IMG/VR virus record: IMGVR_UViG_3300021197_001026
Coordinates: 1-64,000 of that record
DNA length: 64,000 bases
Direction: 5' to 3' (one strand)
Source of the DNA: a virus
Shown: in pieces, positions 54,809 through 62,699 of the stretch
Position numbering within the stretch: position 1 is the first letter of the stretch
How the letters are laid out: every line of letters starts with the position of its first letter
The notes under the pieces: model-generated
Database searches by the model: none
What the model saw: only the letters and a program-made list of their open reading frames with translations
Told to the model about the DNA's origin: nothing
Position numbers and translations under genes: made by a program

Positions 54809-55693
54809 CTACGCTCCGTATCTATACGTGGGAGGTGATATCTTGAAGGACGCACGATCTCGGTCCTCCTCCATGGCGCGTATCATCTCTTCTTCATAAA
54901 CTGCTTTTAGCATCGTCATCATCTGTGGATTTTTTTTCATCGACAGGTAATAAGCTAGTCCCGCCGCTAAACACGGGTAAAAACGAAACGGCACATCCAC
55001 GGTATTCGTGAAGGCGTCTGCGTCTTCGATCCGAGTCAGACGATTGAACTTCAGTATGTCCGTGCTGTTGTCCGGCACCGGCCAAATTTTCAGTACCGGG
55101 GTAATTTGCCTATCAAGAAAAAATTGATTAGGTCGGCCCGTCTGCGTTTTGGTAGGTATGTTCAAAAACTCTGATCGACTCAAACGGTCAATCGCAAAAT
55201 CTGTGCCGTCACGGGTTACGACCGTTGACAATATGTCAATCGTGGATTGCACGTCCGATAGATCTTGAACAGCCGAAACAGTGGTAGTGGCGGCGCTGGT
55301 GCCTCCCGTAATCGTTTCACCGTTAGAGAAAGTACCGACCGGGATCGTTGTGGCCACAGAGGTAGTTGTAGGCTTACTAGTGATTGACGCCGTGGCGGCG
55401 CTGGTGCCCCCAGTTATCGTCTCTCCGACCGTAAAACTAGCGGAAGCACCGACTGACAAAGTGAGAGTTCCCGCCGGGTATTCGCTAACACCCGACGCAA
55501 CCGTGATAGAGGTTTGATCAATCGTCCACTGATTCAGGCCCCTGTTTGCCCAATCAGCAAACAACAAGTTCATAGATCTTTTTGCCGTTTTCAGGTCGTA
55601 GCCGGTCCTAAGCTCTAGTCCGCAACGCTCAAACGCTTCTTCAATGTACTCGGCTACATCAATCTCAAAATTTTTGCTGCTACTCGTTGTCAT
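54809..55693 (-). CDS. P22 gp4-like adaptor with insertion (module B)
   Basis: The start ATG 55693 (MTTSSSKNFEIDVAEYIEEA) is used; the frame to 55714 lies in the upstream gene. The gp4-like helical part (YIEEAFERCGLELRTGYDLK, FADWANRGLNQW) and the C-terminal RFYPCLAAGLAYYLSMKK match 1885-2577. An extra region (about residues 70-140) contains GETITGGTSAAT twice in a Thr/Ser-rich context, absent from module A. It may be a surface domain on the neck. Confidence 0.72.
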   Translation of the reverse strand: MTTSSSKNFEIDVAEYIEEAFERCGLELRTGYDLKTAKRSMNLLFADWANRGLNQWTIDQTSITVASGVSEYPAGTLTLSVGASASFTVGETITGGTSAATASITSKPTTTSVATTIPVGTFSNGETITGGTSAATTTVSAVQDLSDVQSTIDILSTVVTRDGTDFAIDRLSRSEFLNIPTKTQTGRPNQFFLDRQITPVLKIWPVPDNSTDILKFNRLTRIEDADAFTNTVDVPFRFYPCLAAGLAYYLSMKKNPQMMTMLKAVYEEEMIRAMEEDRDRASFKISPPTYRYGA

Positions 55694-56357
55694 TGTATAA
55701 GTTATCGAATACACGGTTCACATCAAGCACGTAGTCTAAATCAGACTTCGAGTAATGTATGTGCGCCGAAGGCTTAAAATCTGGAGCGCCTGTACCCGTT
55801 TCAAACCATGCTGGGTGCGTTACTCGTACCCGGTTGTTTGGTAATGCAACGATGTTACCTGTCCACTCCCCCGCATCTAAAAGTTGCAGCACGTGACTTT
55901 GTTTGTGCTGTGCTGGGTCATCCGCAATTTCACTCTCAGTATAGTCTACTGTGAAAAGGTATTTCGCTGGATACATTTCTCCAGCAATTTTTGCCATCCA
56001 AGGGCATGGCGTTGCACGATCTAAGACATAAACAGCGTGATAGTGAGAAGAACAATCCCAAGGCTGGGCGTCATGTACCGCCATCGGCGCGGGCCATTCT
56101 TCCAACGGGATGTCCGCAACAAGAGCGGTGATCGGCATTCTTGCCCACATCGCTCCTCCGTGTACGGTGTCCTCTTCTTCACCATCGGCCTCTATGCCCG
56201 TAAAGATCATCTGAAAACTCAGGCATCTGCAAGGCATCGTTGTGACGCCTATGGCCATGGCGTGTAAAAACTCGCCATGATATCCCTCGTGATTATGTGT
56301 AAATTCTTTTCGCACCCAGCACTTAAAGTGCGGAATGTTAGATTGAAGGTATGGCAT
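55680..56357 (-). CDS. Conserved phage protein, 225 aa (module B)
   Basis: The relative of 11209-11904. It begins MPYLQSNIPHFKCWVRKEFT and keeps DDPAQHKQSHVLQLLDAGEW and VALPNNRVRVTHPAWFETG. In module B it lies beside the adaptor gene, overlapping it by 14 bp, rather than near TerL. Strong conservation with a changed position suggests a self-contained function. No domain is recognised. Confidence 0.78.
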   Translation of the reverse strand: MPYLQSNIPHFKCWVRKEFTHNHEGYHGEFLHAMAIGVTTMPCRCLSFQMIFTGIEADGEEEDTVHGGAMWARMPITALVADIPLEEWPAPMAVHDAQPWDCSSHYHAVYVLDRATPCPWMAKIAGEMYPAKYLFTVDYTESEIADDPAQHKQSHVLQLLDAGEWTGNIVALPNNRVRVTHPAWFETGTGAPDFKPSAHIHYSKSDLDYVLDVNRVFDNLYNDNE

Positions 56358-56360
56358 ATT

Positions 56361-56633
56361 TTATTTGCTTACCTTACCACCTTGGCGATAGCCCTTAGAT
56401 TTCATTTTGGACACCTTGCCGCCATTTTTCATGCCCTTGGACTTCATCATGGCACCGCCATTTTTCATGCCCTTGGACTTCATCATGGCACCGCCATTTT
56501 TCATGCCTTTAGACTTCATCATGGCACCACCGTTGGCCATACCCTTGCTTTTCATCGCAGGCGCTTTTTTAGTGGCTTTTTTCTTAGCTGTTTTCTTTTT
56601 TGGGGCACCGTTGCCCAGATTTACGACAGACAT
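56361..56633 (-). CDS. Lys/Gly/Met repeat protein, 90 aa (module B)
   Basis: After a Lys-rich start (KKKTAKKKATKKA) the protein consists of near-identical repeats of MKSKGMKNGGAM and ends KSKGYRQGGKVSK. It is the relative of 10905-11228 in composition and repeat style. Three 36-bp DNA repeats (56421-56528) encode the core. The function is unknown; similar proteins occur in many phage head regions. Confidence 0.72.
   Translation of the reverse strand: MSVVNLGNGAPKKKTAKKKATKKAPAMKSKGMANGGAMMKSKGMKNGGAMMKSKGMKNGGAMMKSKGMKNGGKVSKMKSKGYRQGGKVSK
56421..56528. repeat. Three tandem 36-bp repeats
   Basis: Units at 56421, 56457 and 56493 are nearly identical; the first two are perfect and the third differs at two bases. 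Each encodes 12 residues (MKSKGMKNGGAM in register). The near-identity suggests recent expansion by slippage. Confidence 0.85.
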
Positions 56634-56640
56634 ATATACC

Positions 56641-56967
56641 TCACAGGTACTTAGTTTTCTTTCTGCGGTTCTCTAGTACAGCCCCGCACCCTCTAGCAAT
56701 TTCTTGTCGGACCTCTCCGCCCGCGTTCATGTTTTTGACCGTCGCCCGCTTGGTGTTTTTGACAACGGTCTTGCCTTTTTTGCCTTCCCTTTTCTTCTTG
56801 CGTGCAGTCGCGGCTCTCTCTGCTTTCGTCAAAGATCGTGCCTTGGACTCAGGCAAACAGCGATCTGGCATTTTCTTATCCGGGGACGTGCCACATTTGC
56901 CGACAATATTTCCTTCGCTGTCGATACGAACCCAGTTTTGTTTCAACCACTTTTTTAATTCACCCAT
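56641..56967 (-). CDS. DUF5872-like basic protein, 108 aa (module B)
   Basis: It begins MGELKKWLKQNWVRIDSEGN and contains GKCGTSPDKKMPDRCLPESK, SLTKAERAAT and a Lys-rich tail. The DRCLPESKARSLTKAE core parallels GERYLPKKARKALSDKE of the module A protein at 3286-3540. Three Cys in the N-terminal half could bind a metal. The function is unknown. Confidence 0.72.
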   Translation of the reverse strand: MGELKKWLKQNWVRIDSEGNIVGKCGTSPDKKMPDRCLPESKARSLTKAERAATARKKKREGKKGKTVVKNTKRATVKNMNAGGEVRQEIARGCGAVLENRRKKTKYL

Positions 56968-57188
56968 CAGCGACCTTTTCTTTTGCCGCCTTTAGACTTT
57001 TTGGCGTAGTTGGGATCTTTGCAATACTTACTTGCAGCAAGATTGGCGTAAGCAGACGGATAAGTATCAAACGTTCGCTTCGCCCAAGCTTTACCTTCCG
57101 GGCAAATCTTACTGCCTTTGCTTTTTTTGGACGCTGCACCACCTTTCCGGTAGTAACTAAGCCCTTTTGGCATACTAGCTCGTGTCAT
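56967..57188 (-). CDS. Small basic protein, 73 aa
   Basis: The start ATG 57188 overlaps the upstream stop (TAATG). It has KICPEGKAWAKRTFDTYPSA and AASKYCKDPNYAK, a small phage family with two conserved Cys and a Lys-rich tail. It replaces, in position, the unrelated 63-aa protein of module A. The function is unknown. Confidence 0.72.
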   Translation of the reverse strand: MTRASMPKGLSYYRKGGAASKKSKGSKICPEGKAWAKRTFDTYPSAYANLAASKYCKDPNYAKKSKGGKRKGR

Positions 57189-57472
57189 TACCATGCCTTA
57201 CAAGACCAATATCTTGCCGAAAATTTATCTTTTGCCGTATCACACTTGTGCCTAGCGCGAAAATTAGCCCGTCTGCCGGGCTGATCTTTTTTGATCGACA
57301 TCTTCGGATCACCAAACCTAACCAGCTTGATTTCACTACCTTTTTTAGCAAGAACAGCACTTTTCTTGGTCTTACCGGGCGTTCTTTTTGGCTTGTTAAA
57401 ACCAGCAAACGTCTCACCACGGTATTTGATGCGACCAGATGGAAGTCTTTTAGCGTCCTTGGTTGTTGCCAT
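57188..57472 (-). CDS. DUF6321-like basic protein, 94 aa (module B)
   Basis: The relative of 2957-3289, with FNKPKRTPGKTKKSAVLAKK, VRFGDPKMSIKKDQPG and FRARHKCDTAKDK then ARYWSCKAW. It lacks the C-terminal Lys/Ser-rich tail of the module A protein. A minor virion or DNA-contact role is possible. Confidence 0.76.
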   Translation of the reverse strand: MATTKDAKRLPSGRIKYRGETFAGFNKPKRTPGKTKKSAVLAKKGSEIKLVRFGDPKMSIKKDQPGRRANFRARHKCDTAKDKFSARYWSCKAW

Positions 57473-57489
57473 TCAAAAGTTCCTTATAC

Positions 57490-58107
57490 CTAAGCATGAA
57501 AAACTGTCAGGGTTAAAAAAGAAGACACGGTGTATTGCAAATAAATCCCATCCGTAAACAAGATGCCGTTTTCCGGGATTACTACATCACGCGTTGCGGT
57601 TGCAGAGGCGACAGAACTGATCTTCATTAGACTCGTTCCAGCAGTGGAGGTATTAATAAAATCAATAGTCCCCGCCGTCGCGGTGCTAGTAAGGAAAGCG
57701 CCTTTCAAACGTGATCTACCCGAAAACACAATGCTTGAGGAATCCGCACTGATACCGGCCTTTACGTTGCCCGCTGGGTCACCGACCGCTGTAATAGACG
57801 TGATCGTCAGAAAAAACTTTGAACTAGTGGCAACGCCTGCGTTTGCGCCAGTAAGAGACTCTGTCTGCGCGGTACCATTTATATCAGTGCCTACGATGGT
57901 GAAAGATATTTCATCATCATCTCCAGCCGAAGTAATAGTGACCTTACGGGCATTGCTCAACGTTACAGATCCGCCGTCAGCCAAAGCTCCGCCGATAGTG
58001 AGTGCGGCGTTGTTTCCAACAGCGGCATCCGCAGAAATACCGTTGTCATCCGCCGCCAGAGTGTCTGCGGTTATGGTGACCGCAATTACATCAGAAGCTC
58101 CAGACAT
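57490..58107 (-). CDS. Capsid-proximal beta-rich protein, 205 aa
   Basis: This Thr/Ala/Ser/Gly-rich protein has a beta-sandwich-like composition (ALADGGSVTLSNARKVTITS, DEISFTIVGTDINGTAQTES) and an LTVFHA end. It takes the slot of the 134-aa protein in module A but shows no evident sequence relation. It is likely a head decoration or minor structural protein, by position. Confidence 0.7.
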   Translation of the reverse strand: MSGASDVIAVTITADTLAADDNGISADAAVGNNAALTIGGALADGGSVTLSNARKVTITSAGDDDEISFTIVGTDINGTAQTESLTGANAGVATSSKFFLTITSITAVGDPAGNVKAGISADSSSIVFSGRSRLKGAFLTSTATAGTIDFINTSTAGTSLMKISSVASATATRDVVIPENGILFTDGIYLQYTVSSFLTLTVFHA

Positions 58108-58119
58108 AACGTTCTCCTA

Positions 58120-58668
58120 TTACGCGATCTGCACGTATTCAATAATGAACGTAAAAGAACCCGCAGTGGTTGCATCAACAGTATTCGTGATGTTGCAGAA
58201 AATAGTCCTTTCAGTATCTGTATATTGAACAGAAGCAGGAGCGGTAGTGCCGCTTTGCGTCTGAGCAACTAAAGTAGTCGTTGTAACGTTGTGTACGACA
58301 ACAGTTGTGCCGCCGTCCAAAATCTCATCAGTCACCGCCGCAACAATCTGTGCGCCAGAAGAAGATGTACCAACTTCATAACCAATGTCACCCGTACCAA
58401 TAACTGGTGCAGTGTCGCAGAAGATCTTAATGTCGGTAATAATCGTGTTTGCAGGCTGCGTGAACTGACCAATGGTCGGACTGTCACCCGCCGTAGTGTT
58501 GACCGTTACACCTGTAGCAAAGCCAACGTGCTTCACATATTTGTTTGTAACGATGCCAGTAGAAGCTGTGTTCGCTACCGTTGTGAAAGCGCCGGTTGTT
58601 GCATTTTTAGAGACAACTTGAAAGCCGCCTTCGGAACGCACTGGTCCTGTAAAAGTTGTATTCGCCAT
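58120..58668 (-). CDS. Probable head decoration/structural protein (module B)
   Basis: The relative of 4150-4659 through its N-terminus (MANTTFTGPVRSEGGFQVVS). The rest is beta-rich (ITDIKIFCDTAPVIGTGDIG, TVVVHNVTTTTLVAQTQSG). It is the first gene after the capsid and terminator. A decoration or vertex protein is inferred. Confidence 0.7.
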   Translation of the reverse strand: MANTTFTGPVRSEGGFQVVSKNATTGAFTTVANTASTGIVTNKYVKHVGFATGVTVNTTAGDSPTIGQFTQPANTIITDIKIFCDTAPVIGTGDIGYEVGTSSSGAQIVAAVTDEILDGGTTVVVHNVTTTTLVAQTQSGTTAPASVQYTDTERTIFCNITNTVDATTAGSFTFIIEYVQIA

Positions 58669-58734
58669 GAGTATCTCCTGTCTTGGCTAGTGTCAGGCGC
58701 GGTATGCACCTGTCAGGGATTGTTTGAATATACA

Positions 58735-58770
58735 CAAAAAAGAAAGGGGCAACAATGTGCCCCTTCTTTT
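58735..58770 (-). terminator. Intrinsic terminator after capsid gene B
   Basis: GGGGC (58746-58750) pairs with GCCCC (58759-58763), extended by AAGAAA/TTCTTT flanks, and read leftward ends in a T-rich run. It lies 19 bp after the capsid stop. Module A has a terminator at the same place, though the sequence differs. Confidence 0.72.
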
Positions 58771-58788
58771 CCACAAGTTTTTACAAAC

Positions 58789-59694
58789 TTATGCGCCGGG
58801 AGTTCCGATAACGGATCTCCAATCAGAAACGCCAAACGAGTAACGTTCACGCGCTTTAAAGCGCATGTTACCCGTATCAAAGTCGCCTTCCATCGCAGTT
58901 TTGATGGGGGTTCTTTGAAACAGCTTGAAGCCGTTTGGTGCGTCTGTCTTGACGAAGAACGCGTCTGTGTCCGTCAGGAAGTGGTTTACAACCGCTCCTT
59001 CGGGCAGCATGCCCATAGACTTCAGCGCGTTGGTGTCATTGTCGGCAGTGCCGGGACGCAGTGCTGAGTTCAAAACTCGCTCTGCAATAAACTGCAATTC
59101 TTTTGGAATGATTAACTTCATTCCGCGAACAGCAATTTTTAAGCCCCGCTCATCGGTAAAGCCAGCAATATCAATCAACATCTGCTCTAGAGACGTTTCA
59201 TTGAGATCGGAGGCAGTGGCCAGTACGTTCGTCTGATCTCCCGAAATAGACGGGTGATCTGCTGCACACAAAGCCGAACCGTCACCGATTGGGCTACCAG
59301 TGCTGAACGCATTGTTCAGTACGCTAGCCGCACGGATCTGCTTGGTTTGTGACATAGAACGCGCCAGCGCACGAGTATACCGTGCAGCCAACTTGTCATA
59401 GAGGTTATCTTCGATAGCTTCCTCGGTGATTGAAAAAGCCAACGCTATTGTCTCGTGCGAATATCGTGCAGTGTATGTTTCCTGCGCGGAATCGAATGAG
59501 ATTGCGCCGCCTTCTGATTTCACAGGGGCAGTACCAAAGCCCGAAAGCATGACTTCTTCTTCAAACGCGCGGTCTGAAGTTTCTTCGTCAAATATTTCGG
59601 CGTGTTCCTGATCGTAACGATCATATTCCAGCCCGAACAATGCATTTAGTCCGGGTTCTAGCTCTTTCGCTAATTGAGCGCGAGTAATAGCCAT
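58789..59694 (-). CDS. Major capsid protein, Mu gpT-like HK97 fold (module B)
   Basis: This 301-aa protein begins MAITRAQLAKELEPGLNALF and has ALCAADHPSISG, LNETSLEQMLIDIAGFTDER, MKLIIPKELQFIAERVL and KARERYSFGVSDWRS. It aligns end to end with the capsid at 4753-5661, with many substitutions. The difference shows two distinct phage lineages rather than a recent duplication. Confidence 0.85.
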   Translation of the reverse strand: MAITRAQLAKELEPGLNALFGLEYDRYDQEHAEIFDEETSDRAFEEEVMLSGFGTAPVKSEGGAISFDSAQETYTARYSHETIALAFSITEEAIEDNLYDKLAARYTRALARSMSQTKQIRAASVLNNAFSTGSPIGDGSALCAADHPSISGDQTNVLATASDLNETSLEQMLIDIAGFTDERGLKIAVRGMKLIIPKELQFIAERVLNSALRPGTADNDTNALKSMGMLPEGAVVNHFLTDTDAFFVKTDAPNGFKLFQRTPIKTAMEGDFDTGNMRFKARERYSFGVSDWRSVIGTPGA

Positions 59695-59707
59695 TTAGAT
59701 TCTCCCG

Positions 59708-60358
59708 TTAAATGCCAGTTGTGGTGGCAGTGGTTTGTGAATCGAAACGCGCATTCGGAGAGTTGTAGTGTGCATTAATTCGCACAATCAACGGAATACC
59801 GGCTGCTGTAAAATCACTGTTGGCGTCGTCATCGACGATACCCATGATCTTCAGCGGCAGTGTAGCCGTAGTTGCGATTGTAGACACACCCAACGCTGAG
59901 TTTGAGCGTCCGGTATCCGTGCTGCCGGTCCGTGCTGACGTACCAAGGCTTGCGTTAGCAAAGACTGCGGTCAGAGCGGTTGCTCTAGACGTAATCGTTG
60001 CATCGGTCGCTACTTGGAAAGTTTGCATTGGATTATCTGCAACGAGTGCTTTGACAGGAAAATTCGTGTCAACGCTCACGCTGTTAGATCCGGGCCAATA
60101 GTTTATAAAGACGGGCTTTTTCGATACAGAATCTACATATTCAACACCCATCAACACACCTAGCGCAGCCGTTGTACCACCGTCAGTGGCACCAGCTTGA
60201 TCGATCACACCAGCAGCCGTAGGTACTACGATGCTGAATTGAAAGATAGCGTTAGTGTTGTTGCTAGCAATCTCATATTGAGTAATGCCGGTTGAATTAG
60301 CAGAAGCTCCTACCAATCCGATAGGTCGAAGCCCGTAAGCGGTTTCTTGATTTGCCAT
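59708..60358 (-). CDS. Capsid-proximal structural protein, 216 aa (module B)
   Basis: The counterpart of 5675-6262. It begins MANQETAYGLRPIGLVGASA and has the block order GVLMGVEYVDSVSKKPVF, ALVADNPMQTFQVATDA and LPLKIMGIVDDDANSDF. It is probably a head decoration or stabilisation protein; the role is inferred from position immediately upstream of the capsid gene. Confidence 0.72.
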   Translation of the reverse strand: MANQETAYGLRPIGLVGASANSTGITQYEIASNNTNAIFQFSIVVPTAAGVIDQAGATDGGTTAALGVLMGVEYVDSVSKKPVFINYWPGSNSVSVDTNFPVKALVADNPMQTFQVATDATITSRATALTAVFANASLGTSARTGSTDTGRSNSALGVSTIATTATLPLKIMGIVDDDANSDFTAAGIPLIVRINAHYNSPNARFDSQTTATTTGI

Positions 60359-60375
60359 GTTTTGCTCCTAAAAGC

Positions 60376-60861
60376 TTACTTACGAGGACCACCAAAAGTT
60401 ACACGGGATTGACGTTCTGGTTTGTCAATCACCATAGTTGAGTGTGCATTCTCGCGAAGAACGTCCGTTTCAATAGCTTCAATTTGATCTGCATTCTTTC
60501 TTTCAAAATATTCAGTTCGTTCTGCAACCGTTTCCAACGGGATTCTTGCCAGAAGCAACCCGCCAACACCAAACACGCCTTCATATTTCCCTGATTCAAT
60601 AGTAGGTGCCTCAAAATCCGGGTATTCATCGCGTCGAACAAGCTCATAGCCCTCTCGCATACGAGAAGAAATATTCGTCCTGTCCTCAAATCCACGTACT
60701 TCCGCACGTATCCAACGATGTTTGAACCCTTCTGGCGCAGGGGGCGCGTCTAGTTTAGACGGTGGACTCCACGGTTTTCTTTTTACCTGTGTAGCCCGTG
60801 ATGATTTAGCGCGGGAAGTTCTCTTGATAGCATCAATTTCATCTTGTTGATTATCCGTCAT
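60376..60861 (-). CDS. Conserved head-module protein, 161 aa (module B)
   Basis: The counterpart of 6303-6755, with FKHRWIRAEVRGFEDRTNIS, MREGYELVRRDEYPDFEAPT, GVFGVGGLLLARIPLETVAE and RTEYFERKNADQIEA. It ends ERQSRVTFGG (module A ends ERSTRTTFGRN). The role is unknown, possibly prohead assembly. Confidence 0.76.
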   Translation of the reverse strand: MTDNQQDEIDAIKRTSRAKSSRATQVKRKPWSPPSKLDAPPAPEGFKHRWIRAEVRGFEDRTNISSRMREGYELVRRDEYPDFEAPTIESGKYEGVFGVGGLLLARIPLETVAERTEYFERKNADQIEAIETDVLRENAHSTMVIDKPERQSRVTFGGPRK

Positions 60862-61784
60862 TGTCCTTCCTTCACGTATTTCGCGTACTCTTCGAGTGGC
60901 ACTCCCAATCTTTTGGCAATCGTTACTTGGCTCGGGGAGAGACGAACCTTTTTGCCGCGTCCTGATGAAGACTTTCCACGGGATACACCCGCTACAGACT
61001 GACCAGAACGATTATTTCGCGACACTTCCACCGATTCATCTGGGAATCTATGCGGGAAAGCATCTTTCATTCGTGAATCTAGCGCATCATAGTAATCATT
61101 ACTAGAGGGGTCAAACCCTTCTTCCTGCACTAATTTCTTGTGTAATCCAAACGCCGCAAACGTCATCGCGTCGTCTGTACCAAACCATTCGTTTTTTGAA
61201 GCCCAATCCTCTGCCTTGGGGTCTGGGGCAGCTTGAGTGGGAGCCGGAACGTATTGTTGCTGCTCTTCTTGCTGCTGCACGTATGCCTGCTGCTGGGCAG
61301 CTTGTGCTTCTCGTTGCGCTTTAGCTTGCGCATGCTTGTCCGCAGCAATGCTTAGTTGAGCAATTCGCTCTTGCGCCGACATTTGGCGATCTACATCACC
61401 TGTTTCAATTGCGCTTTTAAGCTCTTCTTTTGCCCTTGTTTGCTCAGAAACAACACGATGACCGTATTCTGCCAGATAATTCTGGTCTAGATTTTGGAGT
61501 CGTTGCTTTACGTTCGTGTTTTCACTTTGCACCGTTTGTGCGTAACGGAGTGCTTCTTCTCTTTCGCGCTCCGCTTCTTTTGCACGCTTGGTAAGTTGGT
61601 TTATGCGTTTTTGAACACTTTGACTGTACTTTTCATGTTCGTCATCGTCTTCAACCTGCGCAACCTGTTCTTCCGTTGCCCCCGCCTGCGCAGGCGCTTC
61701 AATCTCTACTTCTTGCGCTTCTTCATCAAAATCTAAATCCACTTGGCCGTCATCGGCCTCATGGGCAGCTTTTCCTTCACTCAT
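60858..61784 (-). CDS. Probable scaffolding protein (module B)
   Basis: This 308-aa protein has an acidic N-terminus (DLDFDEEAQEVEIE), a coiled coil with many Gln (QQQAYVQQQEEQQQY) and a basic C-terminus (RGKKVRLSPSQVTIAKRLG). The start MSEGKAAHEADD at 61784 has a GAGGG site at suitable spacing; ATG 61790 is the alternative. It is the counterpart of 6755-7798. Confidence 0.77.
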   Translation of the reverse strand: MSEGKAAHEADDGQVDLDFDEEAQEVEIEAPAQAGATEEQVAQVEDDDEHEKYSQSVQKRINQLTKRAKEAEREREEALRYAQTVQSENTNVKQRLQNLDQNYLAEYGHRVVSEQTRAKEELKSAIETGDVDRQMSAQERIAQLSIAADKHAQAKAQREAQAAQQQAYVQQQEEQQQYVPAPTQAAPDPKAEDWASKNEWFGTDDAMTFAAFGLHKKLVQEEGFDPSSNDYYDALDSRMKDAFPHRFPDESVEVSRNNRSGQSVAGVSRGKSSSGRGKKVRLSPSQVTIAKRLGVPLEEYAKYVKEGQ

Positions 61785-61795
61785 CTGCATGTCCC

Positions 61796-62239
61796 TCAGT
61801 TATGGTGTAAATCATCAGGGTCAAGAATTGTGGCTAGAATCTCATCATCATTGAGAATCCTAACCTCACTGCCAAACCTAGCAGCGTCTTCATCATTCAA
61901 ACGAAACCGTGAGCCAGCGTAGCGAGCAAAAATCACCCACTGCTTCTCTTGGCACCACGCCCCGTTTGGAAATCTTTTGCCGTCGTATGCATCAGGACCC
62001 AGACGAAGCACCAACCCTACGTTTGTTTGAATTGCATCTTCTTCTAGTGTCTTGGTGTTGAGAATAATACCGCCCTTACTACGCGTTCTGCCTTTGAAAG
62101 GCAGCAGTAATACACGCCAGCCAGTAGGCTGGGGTAATCTATCTATAATTGCAGCGTCTATAAGAGTGGGATCAAGTACGCGCTCCTCTTCAGGAACGTA
62201 TGCTTTGGAAATATCCAAAGGCTTTGTCGCATCAGTCAT
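61796..62239 (-). CDS. GroES-like co-chaperonin (module B)
   Basis: The core of this 147-aa protein is GWRVLLLPFKGRTRSKGGII, VGLVLRLGPDAYDGKRFPNG, CQEKQWVIFARYAGSRFRLN and VRILNDDEILATILDPDD. It has the same layout as the module A protein at 7795-8211. A chaperonin partner for capsid folding is likely. The start ATG 62239 is preceded by an in-frame TTG. Confidence 0.75.
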   Translation of the reverse strand: MTDATKPLDISKAYVPEEERVLDPTLIDAAIIDRLPQPTGWRVLLLPFKGRTRSKGGIILNTKTLEEDAIQTNVGLVLRLGPDAYDGKRFPNGAWCQEKQWVIFARYAGSRFRLNDEDAARFGSEVRILNDDEILATILDPDDLHHN

Positions 62240-62429
62240 CAAATGATTCCTGTCTGTCTAGCATTTCAGAAAGTTCTACAAGCATGTAATCGCAAGCGCG
62301 AATCTCGCCCATACACTCTCTGTAATGTTCCATGTCTTTTATCCCGCCTTCCGACAAAAGTGCCGTAATTTGGGCCTTGCGATCTAGCAGCGTCCTACGA
62401 ACAAACTGCACAATATCGATACCGTCCAA
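62232..62429 (-). CDS. Small helical protein, 65 aa (module B)
   Basis: It begins MDGIDIVQFVRRTLLDRKAQ and is helical and acidic. It takes the same slot as 8273-8473, between portal and chaperonin. The function is unknown. Confidence 0.7.
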   Translation of the reverse strand: MDGIDIVQFVRRTLLDRKAQITALLSEGGIKDMEHYRECMGEIRACDYMLVELSEMLDRQESFDD

Positions 62430-62495
62430 TCAAGTATCCTCAATGTCTGACGATATCGGATATTGTCGCTTCTTTATCGCAAGAAATCAAACACC

Positions 62496-62699
62496 CTATG
62501 CACTCGTGAAGCGTGATCCCCGCTCTGCTGCACCCATGCCTCGTTTCTTGCCGGTGGTGACCTTAGCAAACATCGTATCCGGAGTTGGCTCTTCGATGGT
62601 TTGTGCGTAAGGAATGCTGCCTTGTCCTTGGATTTCGGCTTTGCCTACAGGCTTGGGCGGCTCTTTGATCGGCCCACCCATGATTTTTACTCTGCTCAT
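62496..62699 (-). CDS. Small portal-adjacent protein, 67 aa
   Basis: It begins MSRVKIMGGPIKEPPKPVGK and ends GKKRGMGAAERGSRFTSA, a pattern seen in small phage proteins beside the portal gene. Module A has no counterpart. It overlaps the portal stop by 4 bp. The function is unknown. Confidence 0.72.
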   Translation of the reverse strand: MSRVKIMGGPIKEPPKPVGKAEIQGQGSIPYAQTIEEPTPDTMFAKVTTGKKRGMGAAERGSRFTSA

